Positions 20,378 to 29,750 are shown, numbered from the stretch's first letter. The stretch is 64,000 nt of DNA from Pseudoalteromonas sp. MMG007 (GCF_018100985.1 NZ_JAGJEI010000004.1:62001-126000), one strand, 5' to 3'. Numbers and translations: made by a program. Notes: generated by a model not told the origin, from the sequence alone.

Positions 20378-21102
20378 CTACTTTGTTAAAACGCCTTTTT
20401 TAATCACAAAATCAGTAAATCGTACCTGCTCTTCATCACCCCGAAGGCTACCGGTTTCTACTATGGAGCGATAAATTCCCCACTTAGGGCGAGCAAAGTC
20501 ATCATCGCTGAAACCACGCCACATATCTATGTTTTACTCGCTTATATTAAATAGCTCTTCGTTGTCACTTAAGCGGCTTAGGGTCATATCAAACTGCCCT
20601 CTTCGCTAAAAGTAGCTTGAACAAATACCGCTACCCATTCATCAATAATATGCTCAACATCTTGATGATTCCCGCTATACATGTCGGGTGATTCAATCGA
20701 ACCTTCACTAAAAGCATTTTCTATTAACGTATAAGCACTTAGCCCTGTATTGATACCATCAGCATTCAGCTTTGTCTCTTTGTTTACTAAAAAATCGTCA
20801 GAGCGTGCAACTCCTATAATTGTTATAGACACTTTAGCTGTCGTGTCATCAGCCGATGTTACAGTTACTTTATCGGTTTGTGCATCTGTTATAAATAGCT
20901 CACCTGTAATTGCAATTTCTCGATTGCTTTCAATATTTACAACTGTTTGAGCGCTAATTACTACGGCGCTCTGCGCTGCTACCAATGCATTTACAGGCTG
21001 ACTGTTTGATCCTGAGCTGCCGCAACCTACAACTAAAAAACCTATAAAACAAACAGAAAAAATAGTTATAACACGTAAGCCAAATTTTGACATAAAGCAC
21101 AA
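20378..21102 (-). pseudogene. Decayed exported lipoprotein resembling a polysaccharide lyase
   Basis: The intact first part (172 codons, 21102 to 20584) has a lipoprotein signal peptide ending in VVGCGSSGSN. It then reads AYTLIENAFSEGSIESPDMY before stopping. Shifting one frame just before that stop restores a clear continuation: QFDMTLSRLSDNEELFNISE, a TAA stop at 20534-20536, then NIDMWRGFSDDDFARPKWGI and VRFTDFVIKKG. A large internal part (between IIDEW and FVQATFSEEG) also seems deleted. The MWR / RPKWGIYRS / VRFTDF pattern recalls jelly-roll polysaccharide lyases; the exact family is uncertain. So: one frameshift, one stop and an internal deletion. Confidence 0.7.
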
Positions 21103-21307
21103 CCCGAGTTAATTAAATGTAAATAAATTAGCGTGTAACTTACCAATTATTTGTTTTAATAACTAAATCTTTATTACCAATAGGGCTTTATACTTTTAGG
21201 CTTAACTACTATATAAAAGCAGCTTTAAATGAGAGGGTAAAAATAAAATTAGGCTAAAGCTAAGTTACTTGAGATAATCATTACTGAACCCATTATTTAG
21301 GTTAAAT

Positions 21308-21547
21308 ATGAAATTATTAGTTCGTAACTTGTCTCGCGCTACTACCGAGCAAGAACTTCGTACGTTGTTTGCAGCTCACGGTAAAGTGACTACTTGTAAC
21401 TTAGTACTTGATAAAGAGACTGGCCAGTCAAAAGGCTTTGCCTTTGTAGAAATGCCAAACGACATAGAAAGCAAAAGCGCTATTAAAGCACTCAATCAAC
21501 TAAGCGTTGATAAAAGTAAAATCCGCGTAAAATACGCAGATGAGTAA
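21308..21547 (+). CDS. Small RRM RNA-binding protein
   Basis: 79 residues forming one RNA recognition motif: RNP2 is KLLVRNLS at the start and RNP1 is KGFAFVEM near residue 45, with the loop LDKETGQSKGF typical of bacterial RRM proteins of the cyanobacterial Rbp / Vibrio type. In some bacteria these proteins are cold-induced. The ATG is preceded by AGG in TTTAGGTTAAAT. It is monocistronic with its own terminator. The target RNA is unknown. Confidence 0.93.
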   Translation: MKLLVRNLSRATTEQELRTLFAAHGKVTTCNLVLDKETGQSKGFAFVEMPNDIESKSAIKALNQLSVDKSKIRVKYADE

Positions 21548-21570
21548 TTAGCTGCTTGCTATATATGATT

Positions 21571-21596
21571 AAAACCAGCTATTTGCTGGTTTTTTA
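21571..21596 (+). terminator. Terminator after RRM gene
   Basis: Inverted repeat AAAACCAGC / GCTGGTTTT followed by T residues, 24 bases after the stop codon. Confidence 0.85.
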
Positions 21597-21740
21597 TTTT
21601 TTCCATTAAGGTTTTGAGCTTGAGACCATAAAGTTAAACCTGCGCTGGCTTGCCACATCTATCTTATTGAAGTAAACACATTAAAGTTCGACATCACAAC
21701 TGCTATTCATTTATATTAAAAGCCTATTTTAAAAAATAAA

Positions 21741-23369
21741 ATGAAGACTATGGCCTCTACACTTTTAAAAAGCGCTAGCCTAAGCTTGCTAGTTGCACTC
21801 TTTGGCTGCTCAGAGCCTGCTAACGAACACTCTCCTCTAGAAACACCCTCTGGCGTGAGCCTAAATAACGTTAAACAGCATATTAAAACGTTAGCCTCTG
21901 ACGACTTTCAAGGTCGCGGCCCGCTTACTCAAGGTGAAGTAAAAACAGTAGGTTACTTAAGCGAGCAATATAAAGCGCTTGGTTTAACAGGTGCTTATAA
22001 AGGCAAATACTTACAGCCGGTAAAAATGGCGATGGTGACGGCTGATCAAAATATGCAGTTAAATGTGGCTGATTTAAGCTTTGTTGCGGGTAAAGACTTT
22101 ACCGCACGTACCGAGCAGCTACAGCCAGTGATAGATGTGCGAAGCTCTGATATTGTATTTGTGGGCTATGGTATTAATGCACCTGAATACAACTGGAACG
22201 ATTACGAAAACATTGATGTTGAGGGTAAAACAGTTATCGTATTGGTGAACGACCCTGGATTTGCTACTCAAAATGATGCGCTATTTACGGGTAACGCTAT
22301 GACCTACTACGGTCGCTGGACTTACAAATACGAAGAAGCCGCACGCCAAGGTGCCAAGGCGGTATTTATTGTCCATGAAACAGCCCCTGCCGCCTACCCT
22401 TGGGGCGTAGTTGAAAGTTCAAACACAGGTACTAAATATACCTTAATGGATGACAATTTAAACGCCTCTAAATTACCTGTTATGGGGTGGCTAACTCTTA
22501 ATTCTACTGAGCAAATTTTTAATGCTGCAAAACTTAACTATCAAGATTTAAAACAAAGCGCTCTAAATAATGACTTTAAAGCCACACCACTTAATTTAAA
22601 AGCGAATCTTTCGTTTAAAAACGAAGTATCGCATGCCAAATCACATAATGTAGTTGCGCAAATTACGGGTAGCGAAGCACCTAATGAATACGTTGTTATT
22701 AGCGCCCACTGGGACCATTTTGGCACTAAACAAACCGATAGCGGCCCTAAAATTTATAATGGTGCGGTAGATAACGCTTCTGGCACAGCTGCAACACTTG
22801 AAATTGCACGCATTATGAATCAAATCCACCAGCAAACACCGTTTAAACGCTCAATTATTTTTGCCAACTTTACCGCAGAAGAAACCGGGCTTATTGGCTC
22901 GCAAGAATTTGCCTCGGGTGCGGTTGTACCGACCAAGCAAATGGTAGGGCTATTAAACATTGATGGTATGAACGTACTCGATGGTACTGATTATATTTTG
23001 CAGTACGGCAAAGACTTATCAACAATGGAAAGCTATTTAGCAAAAGCCGCTAAAGCGCAAGGTCGCGCTGTTAAAATGGATCCTCGCCCGCAAAATGGCT
23101 TGTTTTTTAGATCTGATCATTTCTCGCTTTCTAAGCAAGGCGTTCCTAGTTTATTGTTTATGAGCCTTGGCGATACCGACCCCGATTACATTGCGCATAA
23201 ATACCATAAAGAAGCCGACGATTACTCGCCAAAATGGTCTTTAGGTGGCGTAAAGCAAGATATAGAGCTTATTGTCGATATAGCCTCAGAGCTTGCCAAC
23301 AATGGCGATTGGCCAAAATGGACTAGTGACTCAGACTTTAAAGCAAAACGCGCACAAGATAAGCCATAG
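21741..23369 (+). CDS. M28-family zinc aminopeptidase, lipoprotein
   Basis: 542 residues. The lipoprotein signal peptide ends with the lipobox LFGCSEPA. A PA-like insert lies at about 120-270. The M28 catalytic domain holds the metal ligands: His and Asp in ISAHWDHFG and GAVDNASGTAA, the general base Glu-Glu in FTAEETGLIGSQEF, Asp in LNIDGMNVLDG, and a late His in HKYHKEADDY. Such enzymes remove N-terminal amino acids from peptides in the periplasm or at the outer membrane, suiting a protein-scavenging marine lifestyle. It is monocistronic. Confidence 0.93.
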   Translation: MKTMASTLLKSASLSLLVALFGCSEPANEHSPLETPSGVSLNNVKQHIKTLASDDFQGRGPLTQGEVKTVGYLSEQYKALGLTGAYKGKYLQPVKMAMVTADQNMQLNVADLSFVAGKDFTARTEQLQPVIDVRSSDIVFVGYGINAPEYNWNDYENIDVEGKTVIVLVNDPGFATQNDALFTGNAMTYYGRWTYKYEEAARQGAKAVFIVHETAPAAYPWGVVESSNTGTKYTLMDDNLNASKLPVMGWLTLNSTEQIFNAAKLNYQDLKQSALNNDFKATPLNLKANLSFKNEVSHAKSHNVVAQITGSEAPNEYVVISAHWDHFGTKQTDSGPKIYNGAVDNASGTAATLEIARIMNQIHQQTPFKRSIIFANFTAEETGLIGSQEFASGAVVPTKQMVGLLNIDGMNVLDGTDYILQYGKDLSTMESYLAKAAKAQGRAVKMDPRPQNGLFFRSDHFSLSKQGVPSLLFMSLGDTDPDYIAHKYHKEADDYSPKWSLGGVKQDIELIVDIASELANNGDWPKWTSDSDFKAKRAQDKP

Positions 23370-23402
23370 TAACCAAGCTTAGCAGTTTGAGTTTTATATA
23401 AT

Positions 23403-23429
23403 AAAAATCCTCCTATTTGGAGGATTTTT
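23403..23429. terminator. Bidirectional terminator between convergent genes
   Basis: Inverted repeat AAAAATCCTCC / GGAGGATTTTT. It gives a T tail on both strands and lies between the M28 gene and the convergent PDC-sensor gene, overlapping the latter's stop codon. Confidence 0.85.
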
Positions 23430-24360
23430 GCTTTAAGCGCGCTCGCATTAATAAAGTTTCGGCCTTAGCCCCTAAGTAAACATAAATAGCTAATGCAATT
23501 AAAAGCCCTACCACTGCTAACATCATTGCAATAGCTGGCATTAAATATTCAGCCTGCCCTAGCGCTGCCTTAAACATAGTCAATAGCGCTTCAATGGATA
23601 TAGCGATTAACACAGTAGAGATAAACCGGGTAATGGTGCGCCGTGTTGATGAATGCCTAAAAATATCCTTGTGCATTAAAATTTCTTCTTCAAGTATCGT
23701 TTTACCTAAATCAAATACTGCTAACGCAAGCGTGATATAAATAATGATACTAAAGGGCTCTAAGGGATCTGATGATGTGTCTACATGAGTTAATAATGCA
23801 TATATATCGCTAAAAACAATGTTTAGCAAAAATAACACAAGGCCAAATAAGCATGCCACAATAACACCGTACCCTGCTTTAAAGTAAGGTGACATATTAG
23901 CGCGTGCAGTATCCCCCATAATAAACTCTATAAGCTGCGTTAAACTTACATCAACCACTAAATAGTGTTGATTATTAATAGGTTTTTTAAGCTCTTTAAT
24001 TGCCGATATACATAAATGATGCGTTGCAATCGAAATGTAAGGGTCGGTAAAGCACACAGCATCATTCGCTTTTGATTGCAAGAAGTAGGGCCGCTCACTT
24101 AAATCTTGTTGATTCCCGCTTGTGCCTAATTTTTTTGCATACGCGCGTTTAAAACATACATTATTGCCTTGCTGCAAGCCTTGTTCATTTAAGCAATATT
24201 GTAATTCTAAAAATGGATACTGCTTTACAAGATAACGAGTATCTCGCTCTTTAGTTAAGCCATCTTCAATACTCATTAAAATTGATTCGAGCAAGCTATG
24301 TATTACATGCTCATACTCGTGGTAGCGCTCTACACTACTTATATAACTCATTCGCGCCAT
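23413..24360 (-). CDS. Membrane protein with PDC-like extracytoplasmic sensor
   Basis: 315 residues. The N-terminal half (about 10-155) looks like a PDC/Cache-type sensor: SERPYFLQS followed by VCFTDPYISIATHHLCISA and a HYLVVDVSL strand. Four hydrophobic helices occupy the C-terminal half (about 165-190, 210-230, 250-270, 275-300). There is no histidine kinase, GGDEF, EAL or methyl-accepting domain. PDC proteins normally feed such output domains; this one may pass the signal to a partner through the membrane. There is no clear leading signal peptide before the first domain. Function unknown. Confidence 0.7.
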   Translation of the reverse strand: MARMSYISSVERYHEYEHVIHSLLESILMSIEDGLTKERDTRYLVKQYPFLELQYCLNEQGLQQGNNVCFKRAYAKKLGTSGNQQDLSERPYFLQSKANDAVCFTDPYISIATHHLCISAIKELKKPINNQHYLVVDVSLTQLIEFIMGDTARANMSPYFKAGYGVIVACLFGLVLFLLNIVFSDIYALLTHVDTSSDPLEPFSIIIYITLALAVFDLGKTILEEEILMHKDIFRHSSTRRTITRFISTVLIAISIEALLTMFKAALGQAEYLMPAIAMMLAVVGLLIALAIYVYLGAKAETLLMRARLKQKSSK

Positions 24361-24510
24361 ATTTTTACACTCATAGATTAACTCTGTAAGTAGCTAAGCA
24401 AGTTTAAAACCAAGTATTAAAAGCAAACATATTCAATAACTTATATTTTAAATAAGCTAAAGGTTGCACTCCTTTGGTGACAAATCAGCTTAAATTCTTC
24501 TTTCACGCAC

Positions 24511-24546
24511 AAAAAAGCAGCTTAGTATTAATTACTTAGCTGCTTT
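24511..24546 (-). terminator. Terminator after EF-hand gene
   Basis: Inverted repeat AAAGCAGCT / AGCTGCTTT with a T tail on the minus strand, about 45 bases past the stop codon of the last EF-hand gene. Confidence 0.75.
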
Positions 24547-24591
24547 GTGAGTATGACCGGTTAGGTTTTTAATGCGCTTAATATAGGCTAA

Positions 24592-24807
24592 TTATTGAAC
24601 CTTTGAAAACTCTTCTTTAGATAACTCGCCATTTCCATCTGCGTCTAATTGATCAAATAACTGCACTAGTTGAGAATTAACTTTTGCTTCTGTTTTGCTA
24701 ATAACACCATCGCCATCAGCATCAAAAGAGCTAAAATCTACCGCAGCAAAGGCCGCTGAAGAAGAAACAAGTGCCGCAAGAGCTAGCGTTTTATGTAGTG
24801 TTTTCAT
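24592..24807 (-). CDS. Exported two-EF-hand calcium-binding protein (paralogue 1)
   Basis: 71 residues from the ATG at 24807, favoured because AAGGA lies seven bases upstream; an ATG two codons earlier is too close to it. A signal peptide ends at SSSAAFAA. Two canonical calcium loops follow: DADGDGVISKTE and DADGNGELSKEE, each with the D-x-D-x-D/N-G pattern and a final Glu. Related EF-hand proteins are secreted or periplasmic. It is the last of three tandem paralogues sharing the signal peptide and layout. Confidence 0.9.
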   Translation of the reverse strand: MKTLHKTLALAALVSSSAAFAAVDFSSFDADGDGVISKTEAKVNSQLVQLFDQLDADGNGELSKEEFSKVQ

Positions 24808-24888
24808 AATCATTTCCTTAGGCGTTAAGCCTGATTAATGGGTAAGAAGTCCTTTTCGAAGATCCTTTAGGAGTCGATTTTGTATAAA

Positions 24889-25089
24889 TTAATATTCAAA
24901 AAAATCGTTTTCAGTTAGGCCATCATGACTTTGCATATTTAGTTGTTCCATCAATTGCTTTGTTTGCACTTCGTCTTGAGATTGTAAAGCCTGCTCGTGT
25001 GCATCGAGAGTTTTAAAATCTGTATTTGCAAATACCACTGATGATGAAACCAGTGTTAAAAGAACGAGGGCTGATTGCAGCTTTGTCAT
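24889..25089 (-). CDS. Degenerate EF-hand paralogue 2
   Basis: 66 residues from the ATG at 25089, which has AAGGA eight bases upstream. The signal peptide (ALVLLTLVSSSVVFAN) and the TDF-TLD start match the neighbours, but both calcium loops are eroded. Loop 1 reads DAHEQALQSQDE, having lost the acidic residues at positions 3 and 5; loop 2 reads NMQSHDGLTEND. Calcium binding is therefore unlikely. The frame and ribosome site are intact, so it may be a recently diverged gene with a new role rather than a pseudogene. Confidence 0.75.
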   Translation of the reverse strand: MTKLQSALVLLTLVSSSVVFANTDFKTLDAHEQALQSQDEVQTKQLMEQLNMQSHDGLTENDFFEY

Positions 25090-25258
25090 AATTAAATCCT
25101 TCAATTACATGCAAAATCTAAATAGCTCTAAAAATTTGCTCTATGTTGGTCACTATTCACTTCCTGGTTATTCTTTTTAATAGGCTCCCTTGCCTATTTA
25201 GGTTGTCTTTGGCAACTCAGAATTTAGATCACATCATAGAGCATTAGCTGGTTTTAAC

Positions 25259-25471
25259 TTATGCCTTTGAAAACTCATCTTGTGATAACTCACCGTCTTG
25301 GTTTGTATCAAGTTCTTCAAATTGGCCTAAAAGTTCTGCATCTACTGATGCTTCGGCTAGGCTAACTGCGCCATTACCATCTGTGTCTAACGTATCAAAA
25401 TCTGTTGCTGCAAAAGCCGCTGATGAAGAAGCTAAAGCCATTAGTACTAATGTTGACTGAAATGTTTTCAT
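25259..25471 (-). CDS. Exported two-EF-hand calcium-binding protein (paralogue 3)
   Basis: 70 residues. The signal peptide ends near SSSAAFAA. Two good calcium loops follow: DTDGNGAVSLAE and DTNQDGELSQDE. The ATG has GAAGGA upstream at normal distance. This is the first gene of the tandem trio on the minus strand, with about 170 and 80 bases between genes. The paralogues differ mainly by loop erosion in the middle copy, indicating local duplication. Likely a periplasmic or secreted calcium buffer or sensor. Confidence 0.9.
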   Translation of the reverse strand: MKTFQSTLVLMALASSSAAFAATDFDTLDTDGNGAVSLAEASVDAELLGQFEELDTNQDGELSQDEFSKA

Positions 25472-26032
25472 AATCGTATTCCTTCATTGGGTTGTTGCGA
25501 TTAAGGCCTGAGGCTTTCATCACGTTTTGCTAATTACATCTTAGGTATAACAACTTCGATGCCATGTTTTATTTTTTATTTAAAAACATATAGTTAAGCT
25601 TAAAATGTATCGGCAAAGCATTATGATGGGAGTAATTTTGTTGCTTTTTAGCAACAGCAGTCAGTATGGTTATAAATATATCAATTTAATCAATAAGTTA
25701 TAATTAATAAAAAAGACACACAAAAGCTAATTACAAACTAAAACCAATAATTTGATGGTTATGAGAATAAACTTAATATGAACAGAAAAATAAACAGGGT
25801 TTAAAGCACAAAGCTAAAAAATTTAAGCCTTTGAAATAAATGAGTTTTAAAATAATTTAAAAATATTTTATCGTGATTTTAAAAAATATTTAGAAAAACA
25901 TGGTTTTGTTGCCAAATGGCGAATTTTATTATGGGCGCTGTATTTAAAAGAGAAATTTGCAAAGCCTAAGACCTATTAAATCCTCTTTAACATTATGTTT
26001 TTTGGAGGGAGTTTAAATGCAGTACCACCGGT
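25472..26032. other. AT-rich intergenic region without a recognisable gene
   Basis: About 560 bases, very AT-rich, between the EF-hand trio and the Trp-rich gene. I found only short frames on both strands and one small hairpin (GTTGC / GCAAC near 25640). The promoter of the EF-hand genes presumably lies at its left end. A plus-strand frame near 26018 has an AGGGAG site but stops after five codons. Confidence 0.6.
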
Positions 26033-26055
26033 AAAAGCCTTTACTCAGTGGCTTT
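26033..26055 (-). terminator. Probable terminator after Trp-rich gene
   Basis: Inverted repeat AAAAGCC / GGCTTT about 40 bases past the stop codon on the minus strand; the stem is short. Confidence 0.5.
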
Positions 26056-26092
26056 GCTTATACAAAAAATGTAAAAGTTGAATGCATGGAAG

Positions 26093-26308
26093 CTATTTCC
26101 AGCCTTGGCACCACTTTTGAGCGTCTTTTAAATCGCGCCAACTAATTGGGTATTGGTTTTTAGAAAATACCGACTCAGTAACGCACGCAATTACATTAGC
26201 ATCTTCGTCGTATTCAACTTCGACAATAATAAAGTGTTTTTCTTTATTGATGGCTGGTGTTGCGGTCCATTTACTATTGAGTAGTTTTTTAGGGTTTAAT
26301 TTATTCAT
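26093..26308 (-). CDS. Small Trp-rich protein (TIGR02450 family)
   Basis: 71 residues. The signature is NPKKLLNSKWTATPAINKEK at the start, an acidic middle (VEVEYDEDANVIACVTESVF), and the ending WRDLKDAQKWCQGWK, with four tryptophans. The family is small, cytoplasmic, widespread in marine Gammaproteobacteria, and uncharacterised. There is no signal peptide or membrane helix. It follows the copper operon on the same strand, but a large inverted repeat separates them, so joint transcription is doubtful. Confidence 0.85.
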   Translation of the reverse strand: MNKLNPKKLLNSKWTATPAINKEKHFIIVEVEYDEDANVIACVTESVFSKNQYPISWRDLKDAQKWCQGWK

Positions 26309-26334
26309 AACTTTAAATAATCGTTTTTTTAGTT

Positions 26335-26380
26335 ATACGGCCTAACCCAATGTTTAGCTCAACAAATAGCTAGGCCGTAT
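26335..26380. repeat. Nested inverted repeat (two-tier stem) after the copper operon
   Basis: The outer arms ATACGGCCTA and TAGGCCGTAT pair perfectly over ten bases; inside, TTAGCT and AGCTA pair again. No T-run follows on the minus strand. It could act as a terminator, an mRNA 3' stabiliser or a protein site between the cupredoxin gene and the Trp-rich gene. Confidence 0.6.
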
Positions 26381-26404
26381 TTATATTACTTAGCTAGGCT
26401 TAAG

Positions 26405-26758
26405 TTACTCAGCAATCAACTTACCTTTATACATTTGCATTTGGCAATGAAAGTCGTATTCGCCAGCCTTAAGTGCAGGTAAGGTGATTTTATTATCATC
26501 TCCCATTGCCAAGCTTTTGCTTATATCAAGCGCTGGAAATACAACAGTTTCAGCGCACGGCGCGCTGTCTTTTCTATTAAAAGTAAGCGCTACTTGTTTA
26601 TTTGCCGCAACTTTTATATTGCCAGGCTGGTACACGCCGTTATCTACTACTATGGTGACTGCATTGTCATCAGTTTGAATTTGCTTTGGTTTATATAACC
26701 AAAACCAGTAAATAATAGCAGCTATTAAAATGGCGCCGAGTATATTAATCATCAACAT
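26405..26758 (-). CDS. Membrane-anchored cupredoxin
   Basis: 117 residues with one N-terminal membrane helix (INILGAILIAAIIYWFWLY) and a cupredoxin domain facing the periplasm. Putative copper ligands are the Cys in SAPCAETVVF and the cluster DFHCQMQMYKG near the end (His, Cys, Met). Cupredoxin-type partners of CopA shuttle copper across the envelope. It follows copA by ten bases, with AGGGAG before its ATG, so it is the third gene of the copper operon. It is more likely a copper chaperone than an electron carrier, since the ligand set includes extra Met and Cys. Confidence 0.85.
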   Translation of the reverse strand: MLMINILGAILIAAIIYWFWLYKPKQIQTDDNAVTIVVDNGVYQPGNIKVAANKQVALTFNRKDSAPCAETVVFPALDISKSLAMGDDNKITLPALKAGEYDFHCQMQMYKGKLIAE

Positions 26759-26768
26759 AATTTACTCC

Positions 26769-29015
26769 CTAAGATTTATTAGGCTTAAAAAAGCGTAAGC
26801 GATTAGCGTTAGTAACCACCGTTAACGATGAAAGCGCCATAGCGGCTCCCGCTACCACAGGGTTTAATAACAAGCCAAAAAATGGATAAAGCACGCCTGC
26901 CGCAATAGGAATACCCGCTACGTTATATATAAAAGCACCGAACAGGTTTTGCTTAATGTTACCAATAGTTGCACTGCTTATCGCTATTGCATCAGCTAGG
27001 CCATGGAGTGAGCCTCGCATTAACGTTATATCGGCACTTTCTATAGCTACATCGGTGCCAGTACCAATTGCAAAGCCTACATCCGCCTTAGCAAGCGCAG
27101 GTGCATCGTTAATACCATCGCCAGTCATACCAACAATCTCGCCTTGTTGCTGTCGTTTACTCACTTCGTTTACTTTGTCCTGTGGCAAAACTTCAGCTAT
27201 GAAATCATCTATTCCTACTTTTTTGGCAACCGCTTGTGCTGTCGCTTTGTTATCCCCTGTTAGCATGACAAGGTGAATACCTTTATGTTGTAGTCGTTTT
27301 ATTGCCTCAGCAGAGTCTTCTTTTATCGGATCCGCCACCGCAATTAACGCTGTTAGCTGGTTATCACAAGCAAAGTACATGGGTGTTTTAGCCTCTTTTG
27401 CAAACCTGTGCGCTTGCTCAGTAGCCTCATCAACAGCAATCTCGTATTTATCCATAAGCGCTTTATTACCAAATAACAAAATTTGCCCATTCACCTTACC
27501 GCTTACACCTTTACCGGTAATGGCGTCAAAATCAGTCGCTTTACTCAAGGTTATGTTTTGTTTTTTAGCATGCTGCATAATAGCCTCTGCCAGAGGGTGC
27601 TCAGAGCTACTCTCTAGGCTTGCAACTAGCTGCATAACGTTGTTTTCATCTGCACTATTGAACGTAACAACATCTGTTACTTGTGGGGCACCTTGCGTGA
27701 TAGTGCCGGTTTTATCTAAAATCATGGTGGTTATTTTAGAGGTGGTTTGCAGAGACTCGCCATTACGAATCAAAATACCCGACTCAGCCGCTTTACCAAC
27801 GCCTACCATTACCGACATAGGCGTTGCTAAACCAAGCGCACACGGGCACGCAATTATAAGCACAGTGGTAAGCGCGACCACTGCATAAGCAATTGAAGGC
27901 TCTGGGCCAAAGTTTAGCCATGCGAGCGCAGCCAGTATGGCAATAATCATCACTGTGGGTACAAAAATACCCGAAATAACATCGGCTAAGCGCCCTATTG
28001 AAGGCTTTGAGTTTTGTGCCCGTTTTACCATATTAATAATATTGGCAAGGGTGGTTTCGTGGCCAACATGCGTGGCTTCAAATAATAAAGTGCCACCTTT
28101 ATTTATGCTACCAGCAACAACTTTATCATCGGCTTGTTTGCTTATAGGCATAGGCTCACCTGTCAGCATAGACTCGTCAACACGACTACTACCTTCAAGT
28201 ACATTGCCATCTACCGGTATTTTTTCGCCAGGACGTACGCGTACGTGATCGTTTTTTTGCACATCGTTTATATCAATATCTTGCTCTTGCCCCTCGCGTA
28301 CAACACGCGCAGTTTTAGCTTGCAGACCAATTAAGCGCTTAATCGCTTGTGAGGTGCGCCCTCGAGCTTTTACTTCAAAGGCAAGGCCTAAACTAATTAA
28401 ACCGATGATCATCGACGATGCTTCAAAATATACGTGCCGTGCTACCTCAGGTAATAAACTAGGTGCAATTACCACAAACATTGAATATAACCATGCGGTG
28501 CCTGTACCGAGTGCTATTAACGTATCCATATTTGCCGCATGGTTTTTAAATGCCTGCCAGGCACCTTTATAAAACTGCTTTCCCGATACCGCCATTACCA
28601 CAAGGGTAATAATGCCTACAACAAACCATGCAATACGCTGCGTTGTTGTTGATACGCTCATATCAAAAATAAGGCCATAAACCATTAAAGGTACACCTAC
28701 ACCTAAGGCAAGCATCATATTTCGCATGAGCTTTTTATAGTGCGCATCATCCGACTTTGCTTTTTCGTCAAGGGCGTCTTGATCAGACTTATTACTCATA
28801 GGTTTTGCGCCATAGCCTATGTTTTCAACCGCTTTTATCAGTGCGCTTTGCCCAGCGCTTCCCTCTACTCGTACTGTGCGCTCTGCAAAGTTCATTTCAA
28901 CATTATTTGCACCTTGTACGCTTTTTAGGGCTTTTTCTATTTTGGCAACGCAGCTGCCACAATTGGCACCTTCAATTATAAAGTTTAGTTCGGTGTTTTT
29001 GCTGTTACTCATCAC
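26769..29015 (-). CDS. copA: Copper-exporting P1B-type ATPase CopA
   Basis: 748 residues. One N-terminal metal-binding domain carries GANCGSC (Cys 19 and 22). The membrane copper site is [10 protein letters not shown] near residue 390, phosphorylation occurs at DKTGTITQG near 431, [10 protein letters not shown] provides the HP loop, and [11 protein letters not shown] is the hinge. CopA uses ATP to export Cu+ from the cytoplasm to the periplasm. Its ATG lies inside the last codons of the upstream MerR gene (11-base overlap), implying coupled translation. The operon order is MerR regulator, copA, cupredoxin. Confidence 0.95.
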   Translation of the reverse strand: MMSNSKNTELNFIIEGANCGSCVAKIEKALKSVQGANNVEMNFAERTVRVEGSAGQSALIKAVENIGYGAKPMSNKSDQDALDEKAKSDDAHYKKLMRNMMLALGVGVPLMVYGLIFDMSVSTTTQRIAWFVVGIITLVVMAVSGKQFYKGAWQAFKNHAANMDTLIALGTGTAWLYSMFVVIAPSLLPEVARHVYFEASSMIIGLISLGLAFEVKARGRTSQAIKRLIGLQAKTARVVREGQEQDIDINDVQKNDHVRVRPGEKIPVDGNVLEGSSRVDESMLTGEPMPISKQADDKVVAGSINKGGTLLFEATHVGHETTLANIINMVKRAQNSKPSIGRLADVISGIFVPTVMIIAILAALAWLNFGPEPSIAYAVVALTTVLIIACPCALGLATPMSVMVGVGKAAESGILIRNGESLQTTSKITTMILDKTGTITQGAPQVTDVVTFNSADENNVMQLVASLESSSEHPLAEAIMQHAKKQNITLSKATDFDAITGKGVSGKVNGQILLFGNKALMDKYEIAVDEATEQAHRFAKEAKTPMYFACDNQLTALIAVADPIKEDSAEAIKRLQHKGIHLVMLTGDNKATAQAVAKKVGIDDFIAEVLPQDKVNEVSKRQQQGEIVGMTGDGINDAPALAKADVGFAIGTGTDVAIESADITLMRGSLHGLADAIAISSATIGNIKQNLFGAFIYNVAGIPIAAGVLYPFFGLLLNPVVAGAAMALSSLTVVTNANRLRFFKPNKS

Positions 29016-29445
29016 ACACCTCTGTTGTTACAAGATTTGGAATAGGATCGACAAATGTCTCTATTAAACTACATACATCACTTGAAACAGCGCCATCGGC
29101 AGATACATCCCATTGTTTTAATGCAGATTGCATGCGCGTACGTAACTTGAGCGTTTCTTGAAACAGCGCTTCTGTTTCTTCTAAACGCTTAGCTATAATC
29201 TTACGCGTAAGTGGGCATGGGCAATTACCTTGCTCTGATTCACTAATAATGTGTTGCACATCTTTTAAAGAAAACCCCAATTGGCGGGCGCTTATTATAA
29301 ATTGCAAACGTTGTTTATCTGCCTTGGTATATTGCTGGTACCCATTGCTTTCACTACGTATTGGGTTTAAAAGGCCCAAACGGGTGTAGTGACGCACCGT
29401 ATCAGGGGTTACATCCATTTGCTTGGCTAATTGTTTTACATACAT
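29005..29445 (-). CDS. MerR-family metal regulator of the copper operon
   Basis: 146 residues. The N-terminal winged helix ([20 protein letters not shown], then [18 protein letters not shown]) is followed by a long dimerisation helix. Cysteines at GNCPCPL (about residues 73-75), SDVCSL and a C-terminal EVCDE are candidate metal ligands; the pattern differs from classic CueR. It precedes and overlaps copA, so copper or a similar metal is the expected inducer. Its promoter has the 19-bp spacer and palindrome expected for MerR-type control (29477-29507), suggesting it regulates itself and the operon. CueR-like; ZntR-like metal specificity cannot be excluded. Confidence 0.88.
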   Translation of the reverse strand: MYVKQLAKQMDVTPDTVRHYTRLGLLNPIRSESNGYQQYTKADKQRLQFIISARQLGFSLKDVQHIISESEQGNCPCPLTRKIIAKRLEETEALFQETLKLRTRMQSALKQWDVSADGAVSSDVCSLIETFVDPIPNLVTTEVCDE

Positions 29446-29476
29446 AATTTAGCTCCAACGTATTTCAATACCTACC

Positions 29477-29507
29477 ACTATAAACCTAGGTGTTACACAC
29501 AGGTCAA
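29477..29507 (-). promoter_or_regulatory. MerR-type promoter/operator of the copper operon
   Basis: On the minus strand, -35 TTGACC (29507-29502) and -10 TATAGT (29482-29477) are separated by 19 bp, the long spacer that MerR-type activators untwist. Within it lies a 21-bp near-palindrome (29484-29504) with outer arms ACCT and AGGT and inner GTGT/ACAC. The start codon of the regulator is about 30 bases downstream. Confidence 0.85.
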
Positions 29508-29700
29508 TACATTACTTTAGTTAAACATAATTTAAATTTACTGAGGCTGATTGAGTAAAATAAATACAAACACATTAAGTGCAGCGACTAGATAAAAAAT
29601 TGAAATATTTATGAATTTTCTTGTTAGGTTTTGCATAATTTTTATGCTCGGTACACGCAGTTACGCCCTAAAAGCACGAAATAATACTCACAAATTGAAC

Positions 29701-29734
29701 AAAAAAGCCGAATAAATAAATTATTCGGCTTTTT
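29701..29734 (-). terminator. Terminator after mrpG
   Basis: Strong inverted repeat AAAAAGCCGAATAA / TTATTCGGCTTTTT with a T-run on the minus strand; it ends the Mrp operon. The A-rich left side may also serve the other strand. The stretch up to the copper-operon promoter (29508-29700) shows nothing else recognisable. Confidence 0.9.
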
Positions 29735-29750
29735 AGCTACATCAACATGC

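Noticed and set aside
25895..25950. Short plus-strand frame (MVLLPNGEFYYGRCI)
   Set aside because: Fifteen codons, no ribosome site, no similarity recognised.
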